Shown: one piece after another, positions 16,860-24,720 of the stretch | Layout of the letters: each line of letters starts with the position of its first letter | Numbering within the stretch: position 1 is the stretch's first letter | Origin: Streptomyces spiralis | Lineage (GTDB): Bacteria; Actinomycetota; Actinomycetes; Streptomycetales; Streptomycetaceae | Direction: 5' to 3' | DNA length: 64,000 bases | Assembly (NCBI RefSeq): GCF_014654675.1 | Contig: NZ_BNBC01000002.1 | Span: forward strand, 62,001-126,000 | Program-made: the position numbers and the translations under genes | Notes under the pieces: model-generated | What the model was told of the DNA's origin: nothing | What the model saw: the letters and a program-made list of their open reading frames with translations, nothing else | The model's database searches: none

Positions 16860-18554
16860 ATGAGCAGTGCGCCCCCCACCCCCGACCCCACCCCGACGAC
16901 ACGCCCCGTCCGCCGCCTCCCGCTCGCCGGCGTGCTGCGGCTGGGCCGTCCCTCCGACATCTGGTTCAAGCCCGCCCTGAGCGTCGTCGTCTCGGTCGCC
17001 CCGCCCAATCTCACGCTGCTCGCCCTCGGCAGGCTCGACCTGGCCATGTACACGATGGCCGGATCGCTGTGCGCCCTGTACGCCCACAACCGCCCCTACG
17101 CCGCACGGGCCCGCGTCCTGGCCTGGGTGGTCCTGGGCATGCTGGGCGGTCTCGCGCTCTCCCTGGTGGCCGCCTCGCTCACCTCCGACGCGGTCGTCCT
17201 GGTCGCCGTCGGCGCCCTCATGGCGGCCGTGCAGAAGGCGCTGTGCGACGCCACCCGCCTCGGCCCGCCCGGCAACGTCGTACTGACCTTCGTCAGCTCC
17301 GCCTCCCTGTTCGTCCCGCAGACGCTCGGCCAGGTCCCCGGCCATCTGGCGCTGGCCGCCGCCGCGGCCGCGTGGGCGTGGCTGGTCGGCATGGCGCCCG
17401 GCCTGCGCCGCCCGCACGGCCCGGAACGCCGCGCCACCGCCCAGGCGCTGGACACGGCCGCCGCGTACGCCGCCACGCGCGGCACCTCGGACGGTCACGC
17501 CCGGACCCGCGCCGCCGCTGCCGCCGCCGTCCAGGCCGCCTGGCAGGCCCTGTCGGCCACCGGCGCGCGCCCCGGGCCCCGGCGCGCCCTGGAGCGTCTG
17601 ATCGTCCGCGCCGAGGTCGCGCTCGCCGCCCCCGCCGACACCGACCCGGAGCGGCTGCGGGGCTGGGCGCGGCAGCTGCGCGGCACCGGCCCGCTCCCGA
17701 GTGCCGGCGAGACGGCGGCGGCCACGGAGGAACTCCTCGGCGTGGACGCCGAGAACGCCGCCCCGCACCGCCCCTGGTGGAGCCGGCTCGGCCCGCTCGC
17801 CCCGGTCGCGGTGCGCACCGCCCTCGGCTGCGCGCTCGCGGGGTACGCCTCCCTCGCGCTCGGTATCGGCCGCCCCTACTGGGCCCTGGTCACCGCGGCG
17901 TCCCTCTACCAGGCCAACCTCGCCCTCACCTGGAGCCGGAGCGTCCAGCGCGTCGTCGGCAACCTCGTCGGCGTCCTCGTCTTCGCCGCGATCGCCCCGC
18001 TCGCGCACTCCGGGGGCCTCGCCCTCGTGCTGTGCTGTGCGGCCCTCAACTTCGGTGCCGAGGCGCTGATCGGCCGGAACTACTGGCTCGGCACCATCTG
18101 CGTGACCCCGATGGCGCTGCTCATCACCGAGTTCGCCGGACGGCAGGCCGAGGGCGAGCTGATCACCGAGCGGGCCGTGGACACCGTCGTCGGCGCCCTG
18201 GTCGGCTTCGCGGCCGCCGTCGCCGTCACCAACCGCCGGACCGGCGACCGCGTCGAGCACGCCCTGACCGCCGTCGACCGGGCCCGCGAGCGGGCCGCGC
18301 GCCTGCTCGCCGAGGAACGGCCCGCACCCGCCGCGCTGGAGTCCGCCCGCCGGTGCCTGGCCGCCGCGCTGGTCGAGCTGCGCGCCACCGTGGACGCCGC
18401 GTCCGGCGAGTGGTGGCAGCGCGCCCTGCCCCAGGAGCGGGTCGTGCTCACCGAGCAGTCCGCACACCGTACGCTCGCGGCGACGGTACGACGCCTGGGC
18501 CTCGACGCCCCGGTGGCGAGCACGGGCAGGACGACGGAGGACGCACGGCCATGA
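16860..18554 (+). CDS. FUSC-family membrane exporter (aromatic acid exporter type)
   Basis: A 564-residue membrane protein with two blocks of transmembrane helices (about residues 35-180 and 320-460) separated by a soluble region, the FUSC layout. Block 1 contains KPALSVVVSVAPPNLTLLALGRLDLAMYTMAGSLCALYAHNRPY. Block 2 contains VAVRTALGCALAGYASLALGIGRPYWALVTAASLYQANLALTWSRSVQRVVGNLVGVLV, the recognised FUSC/AaeB core. AaeB-like members export aromatic carboxylates, others siderophores. There is no clear RBS, consistent with a leaderless message. The stop overlaps the MarR start (ATGA), so pump and sensor are translated together, a common toxic-aromatic efflux arrangement. Confidence 0.85.
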   Translation: MSSAPPTPDPTPTTRPVRRLPLAGVLRLGRPSDIWFKPALSVVVSVAPPNLTLLALGRLDLAMYTMAGSLCALYAHNRPYAARARVLAWVVLGMLGGLALSLVAASLTSDAVVLVAVGALMAAVQKALCDATRLGPPGNVVLTFVSSASLFVPQTLGQVPGHLALAAAAAAWAWLVGMAPGLRRPHGPERRATAQALDTAAAYAATRGTSDGHARTRAAAAAAVQAAWQALSATGARPGPRRALERLIVRAEVALAAPADTDPERLRGWARQLRGTGPLPSAGETAAATEELLGVDAENAAPHRPWWSRLGPLAPVAVRTALGCALAGYASLALGIGRPYWALVTAASLYQANLALTWSRSVQRVVGNLVGVLVFAAIAPLAHSGGLALVLCCAALNFGAEALIGRNYWLGTICVTPMALLITEFAGRQAEGELITERAVDTVVGALVGFAAAVAVTNRRTGDRVEHALTAVDRARERAARLLAEERPAPAALESARRCLAAALVELRATVDAASGEWWQRALPQERVVLTEQSAHRTLAATVRRLGLDAPVASTGRTTEDARP

Positions 18555-19222
18555 CGGCGCACAACGGACGGCCGGAACAGGGGGAAGCGGCATCCGGAGA
18601 GGCGGTCGCGGGGGAAGCGGCAGCGGCGCGGACGGCACCCGGAGAGGCTGCCGCCGAGGGACACGGACGTCCTTCGTCCGGGCCCGCGCCGCGGCCGGTG
18701 CCCGGCGCCGCCCGCGACGACACCGTGGCCGGAGTCGTCCGCCAGTGGCGGACCGTCCACCCCGACCTGGACACCGGACCGATGGAGATCATCGGCCGCG
18801 TCAACCGCTGCGCCGCCCTCCTCCAGCAGGCGGAGGACGCGCCGCTGCGCCGCGCGGGGCTCAGCCGGGCCGAGTTCGACCTGCTCGGCGCGCTGCGGCG
18901 CACCGGACACGAGCTCACGCCGAGCGAACTGGCCCGCGAGACGTTCTCCTCGGGCGCCGCCGTCACCAAGCGGCTCAAGCAGCTGACCGAACGCGGCCTG
19001 GTGGAGCGCCGCGGCGACACCCGCGACCGCCGCGTGGCCCACGTCCACCTCACGGACGCCGGGCGGGACCTCGTCGACGGCATCCTGCCGGAGCAGCTCC
19101 GCTACGAACGGACCGTCCTCGCCGGACTGGACAGCGAGCGGCAGGACGAACTGGCCGGCCTGCTGTGCATGCTGCTGGGCCGCCTGGAAGGCCGTCAGGG
19201 CCTGGCACGGCCGGCGCGGTGA
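18551..19222 (+). CDS. MarR-family transcriptional regulator
   Basis: A 223-residue regulator whose ATG overlaps the exporter stop by four bases (ATGA). Residues 1-65 are a disordered Gly/Ala/Glu/Pro-rich extension not usual in MarR proteins. From about residue 75 the MarR fold is clear: GRVNRCAALLQQAEDAPLRRAGLSRAEFDLLGALRRTG, ELTPSELARETFSSGAAVTKRLKQLTERGLVERR, GDTRDRRVAHVHLTDAGRDLVDGI (wing with the conserved DxRxxxxxLT pattern). It probably represses the operon through the 16828 palindrome and is released by an exported aromatic compound. Alternative internal starts could remove the extension. Confidence 0.88.
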   Translation: MTAHNGRPEQGEAASGEAVAGEAAAARTAPGEAAAEGHGRPSSGPAPRPVPGAARDDTVAGVVRQWRTVHPDLDTGPMEIIGRVNRCAALLQQAEDAPLRRAGLSRAEFDLLGALRRTGHELTPSELARETFSSGAAVTKRLKQLTERGLVERRGDTRDRRVAHVHLTDAGRDLVDGILPEQLRYERTVLAGLDSERQDELAGLLCMLLGRLEGRQGLARPAR

Positions 19223-19223
19223 C

Positions 19224-20006
19224 TCAGATTCCCTCCGGTCGGGGCTCCTCGTCCCCGGCCACGTAGATCCCGAACGCCGCGCCCTGCGGATCGCGCAGCA
19301 CCGCGATGCGGGGCCCGCCCTCGACGGACGTGGGCTCCTGCAGCGCCTTGCTGCCGGCCCGCACGGCGACCTCGGTCGTCGCGTCGACGTCCTCGACCGC
19401 GAAGTACGGCAGCCAGTGCGGGGGCACATCGGCCGGGAAGCGTTCGTGCAGCGTCGTCACGCCGCCGAAGTCCATGCCGTGCATGCCCCACTGCGTGTAC
19501 CACTCCGAGGCGTTGACGCTCCACCCGAAGACGCTGGTGTAGAAGTCCCGGGCGCGCTTCACGTCCCGGGTCGCGAGCTCCACCCAGCCCAGCGCGCCGG
19601 GCCGGTTGAACACCCCCGCGCCCGGGAAGTCCCCGGCCTGCCACATCTGGAAGGCCGCGCCGGACGGGTCGAGCGCCACGGTCCGGCGACCCTCGTCGAA
19701 GATGTCCATGGGACCGCGGATCACCGTTCCACCGGCCTCCACCACCTTGTTCGTGGCCTTGTCGGCGTTGGCGACGGCGAACGTGACGTTCCAGGCGACC
19801 GGCTGGGTGGGCCGGTACAGCGGGCCGATGCCCGCGACCGCCGCGTCCCCCAGCCGGGCGATGGCGTACCCACGCAGTTCCGGACGGGGGTCCGTCTCGC
19901 ACCGCCAGGCGAACACCTCTCCGTAGAACTGCTGCGCCGCCGCGAGATCGCTGGTTCCCAGCTCCGCCCAGCTGGGGCCGCCGATCACCGGTTTGTCGAA
20001 CTCCAT
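19224..20006 (-). CDS. two-domain VOC/glyoxalase-fold protein
   Basis: A 260-residue cytosolic protein made of two vicinal-oxygen-chelate modules: residues about 1-125 (SWAELGTSDLAAAQQFYGEVFAWRCE, VALDPSGAAFQMWQAGDF) and 130-255 (GWVELATRDVKRARDFYTSVFGWSV, PYFAVEDVDATTEVAVRAGSKAL, DPQGAAFGIYVAG). This is the hydroxylase/CFP30B-like group abundant in Streptomyces. Metal ligands are partly replaced, so it may bind a small molecule rather than catalyse. ATG 20006 has GGAGG upstream. It is convergent with the MarR gene, the stops being two bases apart. Confidence 0.82.
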   Translation of the reverse strand: MEFDKPVIGGPSWAELGTSDLAAAQQFYGEVFAWRCETDPRPELRGYAIARLGDAAVAGIGPLYRPTQPVAWNVTFAVANADKATNKVVEAGGTVIRGPMDIFDEGRRTVALDPSGAAFQMWQAGDFPGAGVFNRPGALGWVELATRDVKRARDFYTSVFGWSVNASEWYTQWGMHGMDFGGVTTLHERFPADVPPHWLPYFAVEDVDATTEVAVRAGSKALQEPTSVEGGPRIAVLRDPQGAAFGIYVAGDEEPRPEGI

Positions 20007-20103
20007 GGCATTCCTCCGGGAAGGCTCCGCCCCCACCACAAGCACGCTATCCCCGGTCACCCTCGGTGGCCAGTGGGAGTCGTCCCGGAGCCCCGCCTGC
20101 CTC

Positions 20104-20300
20104 AGGGGGTGTCTCGTCGATCATGCCGGGTTCGCGGCGGCTGGCACCGCACCTCGCGGCGTTGTCGTCGGTCGCCGATGCTCCGCATCGACTCCCTCCT
20201 CCGCCTTGCGATGTTCCCCCACTGCCTGAACGGGGTGGGAGGTGCCCCCACCACCAGCCGCCGCTCCCTGATCCGGCCTGATCGGCGAGACACCCCCTAG
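20104..20300. repeat. palindromic MITE-like element, long copy
   Basis: About 197 bases bounded by inverted repeats of roughly 40 bases: left AGGGGGTGTCTCGTCGATCA (20104-20123), right TGATCGGCGAGACACCCCCT, running into CTAG. The inside has no gene. A 72-base relative lies at 22315-22386. The GGGGTGTCTCG end and YTAR-like CTAG/TTAG borders recall IS5-group insertion sequences, so it may be a non-autonomous derivative. The right end touches the stop codon of the VOC gene at 20297. Confidence 0.7.
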
Positions 20301-20689
20301 ATTCCGGCCCGGTACCGAAGCGGATGGTCCGCCGGCACCTCGACGAGGACGATCGGCGTGCCGTCCGGGTCGGCGATCCACATCTCGATCAGTCCCCACG
20401 GCTCCCGCACCGGCGGGCGTACGATCTCGACGCCCCGCTCGCGCAGCTCCTCGTGGGCCGCGGCCACGTCCGCCACCTGGAGCCACAGCCGCACCGCGGG
20501 GGAGCGCGGGGCCTCGGAGCGGCCCGACAGCTCCAGGAAGCCGCCGCCGAGGAAGTAGACGGTGCCGCGCTCCGGACCCGTGCCGAACTCGCGGTAGACG
20601 GCCAGACCGAGCTGCTCGCCGTAGAAGGTGCGGGAACGCTCGGGGTCGGTGGGCTGGAGCAGCGTCCGGCTGCTGAGTACGTGCACCAT
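20297..20689 (-). CDS. single-domain VOC/glyoxalase-fold protein
   Basis: A 130-residue protein, one VOC module made of two beta-alpha-beta-beta-beta repeats: MVHVLSSRTLLQPTDPERSRTFYGEQLGLAVYRE, GTVYFLGGGFLELSG, VRLWLQVADVAAAHEELRERGVEIVRPPVREPWGLIEMWIADPDGTPIVLVEVP. The last block is the glyoxalase/bleomycin-resistance signature, with Glu ligands plausible (LIEMWI, LVEVP). The TAG stop is read from the CTAG at the border of the palindromic element (20297-20300), so the C-terminus may have been set by that insertion. Substrate unknown. Confidence 0.82.
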   Translation of the reverse strand: MVHVLSSRTLLQPTDPERSRTFYGEQLGLAVYREFGTGPERGTVYFLGGGFLELSGRSEAPRSPAVRLWLQVADVAAAHEELRERGVEIVRPPVREPWGLIEMWIADPDGTPIVLVEVPADHPLRYRAGI

Positions 20690-20780
20690 GCGCCCGGAGC
20701 CTAGTGGCAGGATTGCCTTCGCCCCCGCCCTGCCGCGCCCGAGACCCTTCGGTCGCGCCCGAGACCGAAAGGCATCAGCC

Positions 20781-21320
20781 ATGGACACCGCCGCCCCCGG
20801 ACTGACCTTCCGCGACGCCACCGAAGCCGACGTCGAGACCCTGGTCGCGCTGATCGAGTCGGCGTACCGGGGGGATTCCAGCCGGGCGGGGTGGACCACC
20901 GAGGCGGACATCCTCCAGGGACAGCGGACGGACCCGGAGGGTGTGCGGGCCGTGATCAAGTCGTCGGACAGCAGGCTGCTGACGGTGGAGCGGGGCGGCC
21001 GCGTGGTCGCCTGCTGCCAGCTCGAGCACCGCGGCGACCACGCCTACTTCGGCATGTTCGCGGTGAGCCCCACCCTTCAGGGCGCCGGCCTGGGCAAGCT
21101 GATCATCGCGGAGGCGGAGCGGCAGGCCCGCGAGACGTGGGCCGTCACGGAGATGCACATGACGGTGATCTCCGTGCGCGAGGACCTGATCGCCTGGTAC
21201 GAGCGCCGCGGCTACCGCCGTACGGGACGGATGACCCCCTTCCCGTACGGCGACGAGCGCTTCGGCATCCCGCAACGCGACGACCTCCAGTTCGAGCTGC
21301 TGGTCAAGGAGCTCGCGTAG
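20781..21320 (+). CDS. GNAT-family N-acetyltransferase
   Basis: A 179-residue acetyltransferase starting at ATG 20781 after GAAAGG. The GNAT fold runs from LTFRDATEADVETLVALIESAYRG to AVSPTLQGAGLGKLIIAEAERQA, which is motif A with the acetyl-CoA loop (QGAGLGK), and closes with VREDLIAWYERRGYRRTGRM (motif B, typical WYERRGY). It transfers acetyl from acetyl-CoA to an amine that cannot be named from sequence. It is transcribed divergently from the VOC gene and converges on the GDPD gene. Confidence 0.87.
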   Translation: MDTAAPGLTFRDATEADVETLVALIESAYRGDSSRAGWTTEADILQGQRTDPEGVRAVIKSSDSRLLTVERGGRVVACCQLEHRGDHAYFGMFAVSPTLQGAGLGKLIIAEAERQARETWAVTEMHMTVISVREDLIAWYERRGYRRTGRMTPFPYGDERFGIPQRDDLQFELLVKELA

Positions 21321-21341
21321 TCACCGCGCCACCGGCCCGCG

Positions 21342-22025
21342 TCACGCGGTGAAGCGGCCGGTGCGTTTGATCTCCGGGAAGTCCGTGGTGGCCCCGTCCA
21401 GCTCCAGGGCGCGTACGAACCGCAGCTGGGCCAGGGTGTTCACCACCCAGCCGATGATCCTCAGGTCCGCCGCGCGCGCGTGCTCGACGATCTCCAGGGT
21501 GAGCCGGCGGATGTTGAGGACGAGGGTTGCGGCGCCGACCGCGAGGGCGCGCTCGACGACCTCCTTGCCGTAGTGGTCGGCGACCAGCGCGGTGCGGACG
21601 CCGGGCACCAGGCGTGCGATCTCGGCGATCGCCTCGTCGTGGAAGGACAGCACCTCGACCCGGGACACCAGGTCCCGCCGGTGCATGACCTCCGCCAGCG
21701 CCCGCGCCGCCGCCGCGTCCTTGATCTCGGCCTGGAGCGGCGCCCGCACCGCGTCGAGGACCTCCTCGAAGACCGGGATCCGCTCGCCCTTGCCGGCGTC
21801 GAGCGCGCGCAGTTCGGCGAGGGTCTTGTCGGCGATCGGACCGCTGCCGTCGGTCGTGCGCTCCACGTCGGCGTCGTGCATGACGACGAGTGCGCCGTCC
21901 TTGCTCAGGTGCAGATCGAGTTCGATGGCGTCGAGGCCGGCCTGCTGGGCGGCGACGAAGGAACGGAGGGTGTTCTCGGGCTCGACACCCATGACTCCGC
22001 GGTGACCGATGGTAAGGAAGTTCAA
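21342..22025 (-). CDS. glycerophosphodiester phosphodiesterase
   Basis: A 227-residue TIM-barrel enzyme hydrolysing glycerophosphodiesters to glycerol-3-phosphate and an alcohol. The active-site blocks are clear: FLTIGHRGVMGVEPENTLRSF (HRG..ENT), AIELDLHLSKDGALVVMHDADVERTTDGSG (ExD..H), PLQAEIKD (metal-binding Glu and Lys) and LRIIGWVVNT at the end of the barrel. There is no signal peptide, so it acts in the cytosol. The ATG is at 22025. The downstream end faces the GNAT gene. The 509-base gap upstream holds the short palindromic element at 22315 and the DUF6421 promoter. Confidence 0.9.
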   Translation of the reverse strand: MNFLTIGHRGVMGVEPENTLRSFVAAQQAGLDAIELDLHLSKDGALVVMHDADVERTTDGSGPIADKTLAELRALDAGKGERIPVFEEVLDAVRAPLQAEIKDAAAARALAEVMHRRDLVSRVEVLSFHDEAIAEIARLVPGVRTALVADHYGKEVVERALAVGAATLVLNIRRLTLEIVEHARAADLRIIGWVVNTLAQLRFVRALELDGATTDFPEIKRTGRFTA

Positions 22026-22314
22026 GGTTCAACTCGCTTCCGTCGACGGCGGCTCGGCACGCACGCGGACCTCAGGGACCTCGTCGTCCACGCGGCAGTG
22101 CCGCAGCCTAATGGCCCGGACCCGCGATGAACCCGTGCGTACACGGGGCAGTGGGGTGACGGCCGGGATGCGACGGGCCCGTGACCCCCTGGGCTGTCAC
22201 TCCGTCGTGGGCGAGTCCCGCGGATGTTGACCCCGGTGACCCGAAGGCCGTTCCGCCGTCGCCGCAGGCCGGAATCCGACCCCGGCTCCGGGGACGGCGC
22301 CTCACCCGAGTGGC
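22026..22314. other. gap between GDPD and DUF6421 operon, left part
   Basis: No gene is visible. The first 60 bases carry the GDPD leader. GGGGTGACGG and similar runs occur, but no convincing promoter pair or hairpin. The right part of the gap holds the short repeat copy and the promoter listed separately. Confidence 0.5.
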
Positions 22315-22386
22315 CTAGGGGGTGTCTCGCCGATCATGCCGGGCTCGCGGCGGCTGATCCGGCCTGATCGACGAGACACCCCTTAG
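22315..22386. repeat. palindromic MITE-like element, short copy
   Basis: 72 bases: CTAGGGGGTGTCTCGCCGAT at the left and ATCGACGAGACACCCCTTAG at the right, able to form a hairpin over most of its length. Against the long copy at 20104-20300 it lacks about 127 inner bases, joined exactly at CTG microhomology (CGGCTG to CCCTG). It may also act as a terminator-like structure between the two divergent genes. Confidence 0.7.
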
Positions 22387-22469
22387 GGGAAGTGGCCGTG
22401 TCCGGGGCACTCGACAGGAAAATGGGCGGCGGCGACGGGCGACCGCAGGATAATTTTCGGAGGGTGCCC

Positions 22470-22497
22470 TTGCTGCGAGAAACCCCGCATGTATACG
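22470..22497 (+). promoter_or_regulatory. probable promoter of the DUF6421 operon
   Basis: TTGCTG (22470-22475) and TATACG (22492-22497) are 16 bases apart, and the -10 is preceded by TG, giving an extended -10. The start would fall near 22505, about 30 bases before ATG 22535, with GGAGG at 22523-22527 as ribosome site. Confidence 0.55.
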
Positions 22498-22534
22498 GTC
22501 TTCTTACGCGAGCTTCTCCCGTGGAGGATGGGTC

Positions 22535-23932
22535 ATGACGGAAATTCTTGTGCAAGTGGGTGCGGAGGGACAGGTTCCTCCCGTGAGCAGGGTGGTTGAG
22601 CACCCGTCATGGCCCGTGCTCAAGGATGCCGTGGAGCAGATCCGGCCATGGCAGTCGAAGGACGGCTCCATCGACTTCGAGGCCGAGGGCGCCCCGGCCC
22701 GGAAGGACGTCGAGACCGTCCTGGGCCGCGTGATCGACGCGGTGGAGGAGCTGTCCCCGCTGCTGCCGCACGACGCCGCCTACCACGAGGCCCTGGTCAA
22801 GGACCTCCGGCGCTGGGCCGAGGGCGGCTTCGAGGTGCCGGACTTCCTCGACTCGCTGCTGGCCTTCCAGCCCGCCGCGCACCGCGAGGACGGCCTCCAG
22901 CACCTGGTCGTCTTCCCGATGTACACGCAGAACGGCAACCCGGACCGCAACCTGGAGGCGGTCGTGCTGCGCATGGTCTGGCCGGACTGGCTGGCCGAGC
23001 TGGAGCGCACCCGCTACGACAACCCGCTGTTCTGCGGCATCACGTTCGAGGACTTCACGGCCGGCTACGACACCAACTCCGCCGTCCTGTTCCCCGAGAC
23101 CATCGCCGTGCGCGAGGCCCCGGAACGCTTCTCCTGGGGCGGCATCTTCTGCGACCGCGAGGCCGCCCGCTTCCGCCGGGTGACCGATGCCGCCGTCGGC
23201 CTCCTGGGCCTCGACCTGCCCGAGGACATCGCCGCGATGGTCCACGACCAGAAGCGCTGCGAGGAGGCCTTCGTGCTGTGGGACATGGTGCACGACCGCA
23301 CCCACAGCCACGGCGACCTGCCGTTCGACCCGTTCATGATCAAGCAGCGCCAGCCGTTCTGGATGTACGGCCTGGAGGAGCTGCGCTGCGACCTCACCGC
23401 CTTCAAGGAGGCCGTGCGGCTGGAGAAGGACGGCGTCCCGCAGGCCCGTGACGTGCAGTACGCGGTGCTGTTCGACCGCATGTTCCGCTTCCCGGTCACC
23501 GGTGAGCGGGTGCGCAACTACGACGGCCTCGGCGGCCAGCTGCTCTTCGCCTACCTGCACAAGCACGACGTGGTGCGCTGGACCGACAACAAGCTCGCCA
23601 TCGACTGGGAGCGCGCCCCGCAGGTCACCAACCAGCTGTGCGCCGAGATCGAGAAGCTGTACCGCGACGGCATCGACCGCCCGAAGCTGGTGCACTGGTT
23701 CGCCGGCTACGAGCTGGTCTCCCGCTTCCTCGCCCCGCACCCCGGCTCCAAGTGGGCCAAGGGCCCCGACGCCCTGGACCTGACCCAGCCGCCGCGCAAG
23801 CTCGTCGACGACGTGCTTCCGGACGAGTTTCCGCTGAGCATGTTCTACGAGGCCCTGTCCAAGAAACTGAAGAACGTGATCGCCTCCACCAAGGGGATCA
23901 CTGCGGACAGCGCCGAGCGGGTCGCCGCGTGA
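22535..23932 (+). CDS. DUF6421 family protein of unknown function
   Basis: A 465-residue soluble protein conserved in streptomycetes (DUF6421), from ATG 22535 with GGAGGATGGGTC upstream. No known catalytic fold is certain. Conserved-looking blocks: HLVVFPMYTQNGNPDRNLEAVVLRMVWPDW (about 126-155), FCDREAARFRRVT, and especially WDMVHDRTHSHGDLPFDPFMIKQRQPFWMYGLEELRCDLTAF (about 248-290). The HDRTHSHG plus EELRCD residues look like a metal site, so a metal-dependent hydrolase or oxygenase is possible. The stop overlaps a GTG in the SDR frame, and the SDR and PLP-enzyme genes follow directly, so the three likely serve one pathway. Confidence 0.8.
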   Translation: MTEILVQVGAEGQVPPVSRVVEHPSWPVLKDAVEQIRPWQSKDGSIDFEAEGAPARKDVETVLGRVIDAVEELSPLLPHDAAYHEALVKDLRRWAEGGFEVPDFLDSLLAFQPAAHREDGLQHLVVFPMYTQNGNPDRNLEAVVLRMVWPDWLAELERTRYDNPLFCGITFEDFTAGYDTNSAVLFPETIAVREAPERFSWGGIFCDREAARFRRVTDAAVGLLGLDLPEDIAAMVHDQKRCEEAFVLWDMVHDRTHSHGDLPFDPFMIKQRQPFWMYGLEELRCDLTAFKEAVRLEKDGVPQARDVQYAVLFDRMFRFPVTGERVRNYDGLGGQLLFAYLHKHDVVRWTDNKLAIDWERAPQVTNQLCAEIEKLYRDGIDRPKLVHWFAGYELVSRFLAPHPGSKWAKGPDALDLTQPPRKLVDDVLPDEFPLSMFYEALSKKLKNVIASTKGITADSAERVAA

Positions 23933-23967
23933 GCGACCGCACCGGAAAACTTGCTCAGGAGGAGAAG

Positions 23968-24720
23968 ATGGGGAACGGCAACGGGCCACTGAGCGGTGCG
24001 GTGATCGCGGTGGCGGGCGCGGGCGGACCCGCCGGCCGGGCGGCGCTGCTCAGGCTCGCCGAGGCGGGCGCGACCGTGGTCGGGGCGGACAACGACCCCG
24101 AGCGGCTCTCCCAGGCCGTAGACGCGGCTCGCTACGCCTGCGGCGGCGCCACCGTCACCGGGGACACCGTCGACCTGCTCGACCTGAAGTCCACCCAGGA
24201 CTGGGCGGCCCACGTCGAGAAGGACTTCGGGCGGGTGGACGGCCTGGTCCACCTCGTCGGCGGCTGGCGCGGCAGCGAGACCTTCACCAAGACGAGCCTC
24301 GACGACTGGGACTTCCTGGAGCTGCTGCTCATCCGCACGGTGCAGCACACCTCCCTCGCCTTCCACGAGGCGCTCCAGCGCAGCGAACGCGGCCGGTACG
24401 TCCTGATCAGCGCCTCCGGCGCCACCAAGCCCACCGCCGGCAACGCCGCCTACGCCGCCGCCAAGGCCGCCGCCGAGGCGTGGACGCTGGCGATGGCCGA
24501 CTACTTCCGCAAGGCGGGGGGTCCTGAGGGGCCGACGTCGGCGGCTGCGATCCTGGTGGTGAAGGCGTTGGTGCACGACGCGATGCGCGCCGAGCGCCCC
24601 AACGCGAAGTTCGCGGGCTTCACGGACGTCAAGGACCTGGCCGAGGCCATCACCGACGTCTGGGACAAGCCCGCCGCGGAAGTGAACGGAAACCGTCTGT
24701 GGCTGACCGAGAAGCCGTGA
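23968..24720 (+). CDS. short-chain dehydrogenase/reductase
   Basis: A 250-residue classical SDR. GAVIAVAGAGGPAGRAALLRL holds the nucleotide-binding glycines. VDGLVHLVGGWRG replaces the usual NNAG, YVLISASGATKP supplies the catalytic Ser, and AAYAAAKAAAEAWT gives YxxxK. ATG 23968 is chosen because AGGAGG lies 6-7 bases upstream. A GTG at 23929 overlapping the previous stop would add 13 residues. It lies in the middle of the DUF6421 operon and its stop overlaps the start of the threonine-aldolase-like gene (GTGA). VGG in place of NAG suggests a specialised subfamily. Substrate unknown, probably a hydroxy or keto compound passed between its neighbours. Confidence 0.87.
   Translation: MGNGNGPLSGAVIAVAGAGGPAGRAALLRLAEAGATVVGADNDPERLSQAVDAARYACGGATVTGDTVDLLDLKSTQDWAAHVEKDFGRVDGLVHLVGGWRGSETFTKTSLDDWDFLELLLIRTVQHTSLAFHEALQRSERGRYVLISASGATKPTAGNAAYAAAKAAAEAWTLAMADYFRKAGGPEGPTSAAAILVVKALVHDAMRAERPNAKFAGFTDVKDLAEAITDVWDKPAAEVNGNRLWLTEKP

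Noticed and set aside
20104..20300. A small gene inside the long palindromic element
   Set aside because: No start with RBS and the sequence is mostly inverted repeat; no transposase motifs (no DDE).
22026..22534. tRNA or riboswitch in the gap
   Set aside because: No cloverleaf or conserved aptamer pattern can be built.
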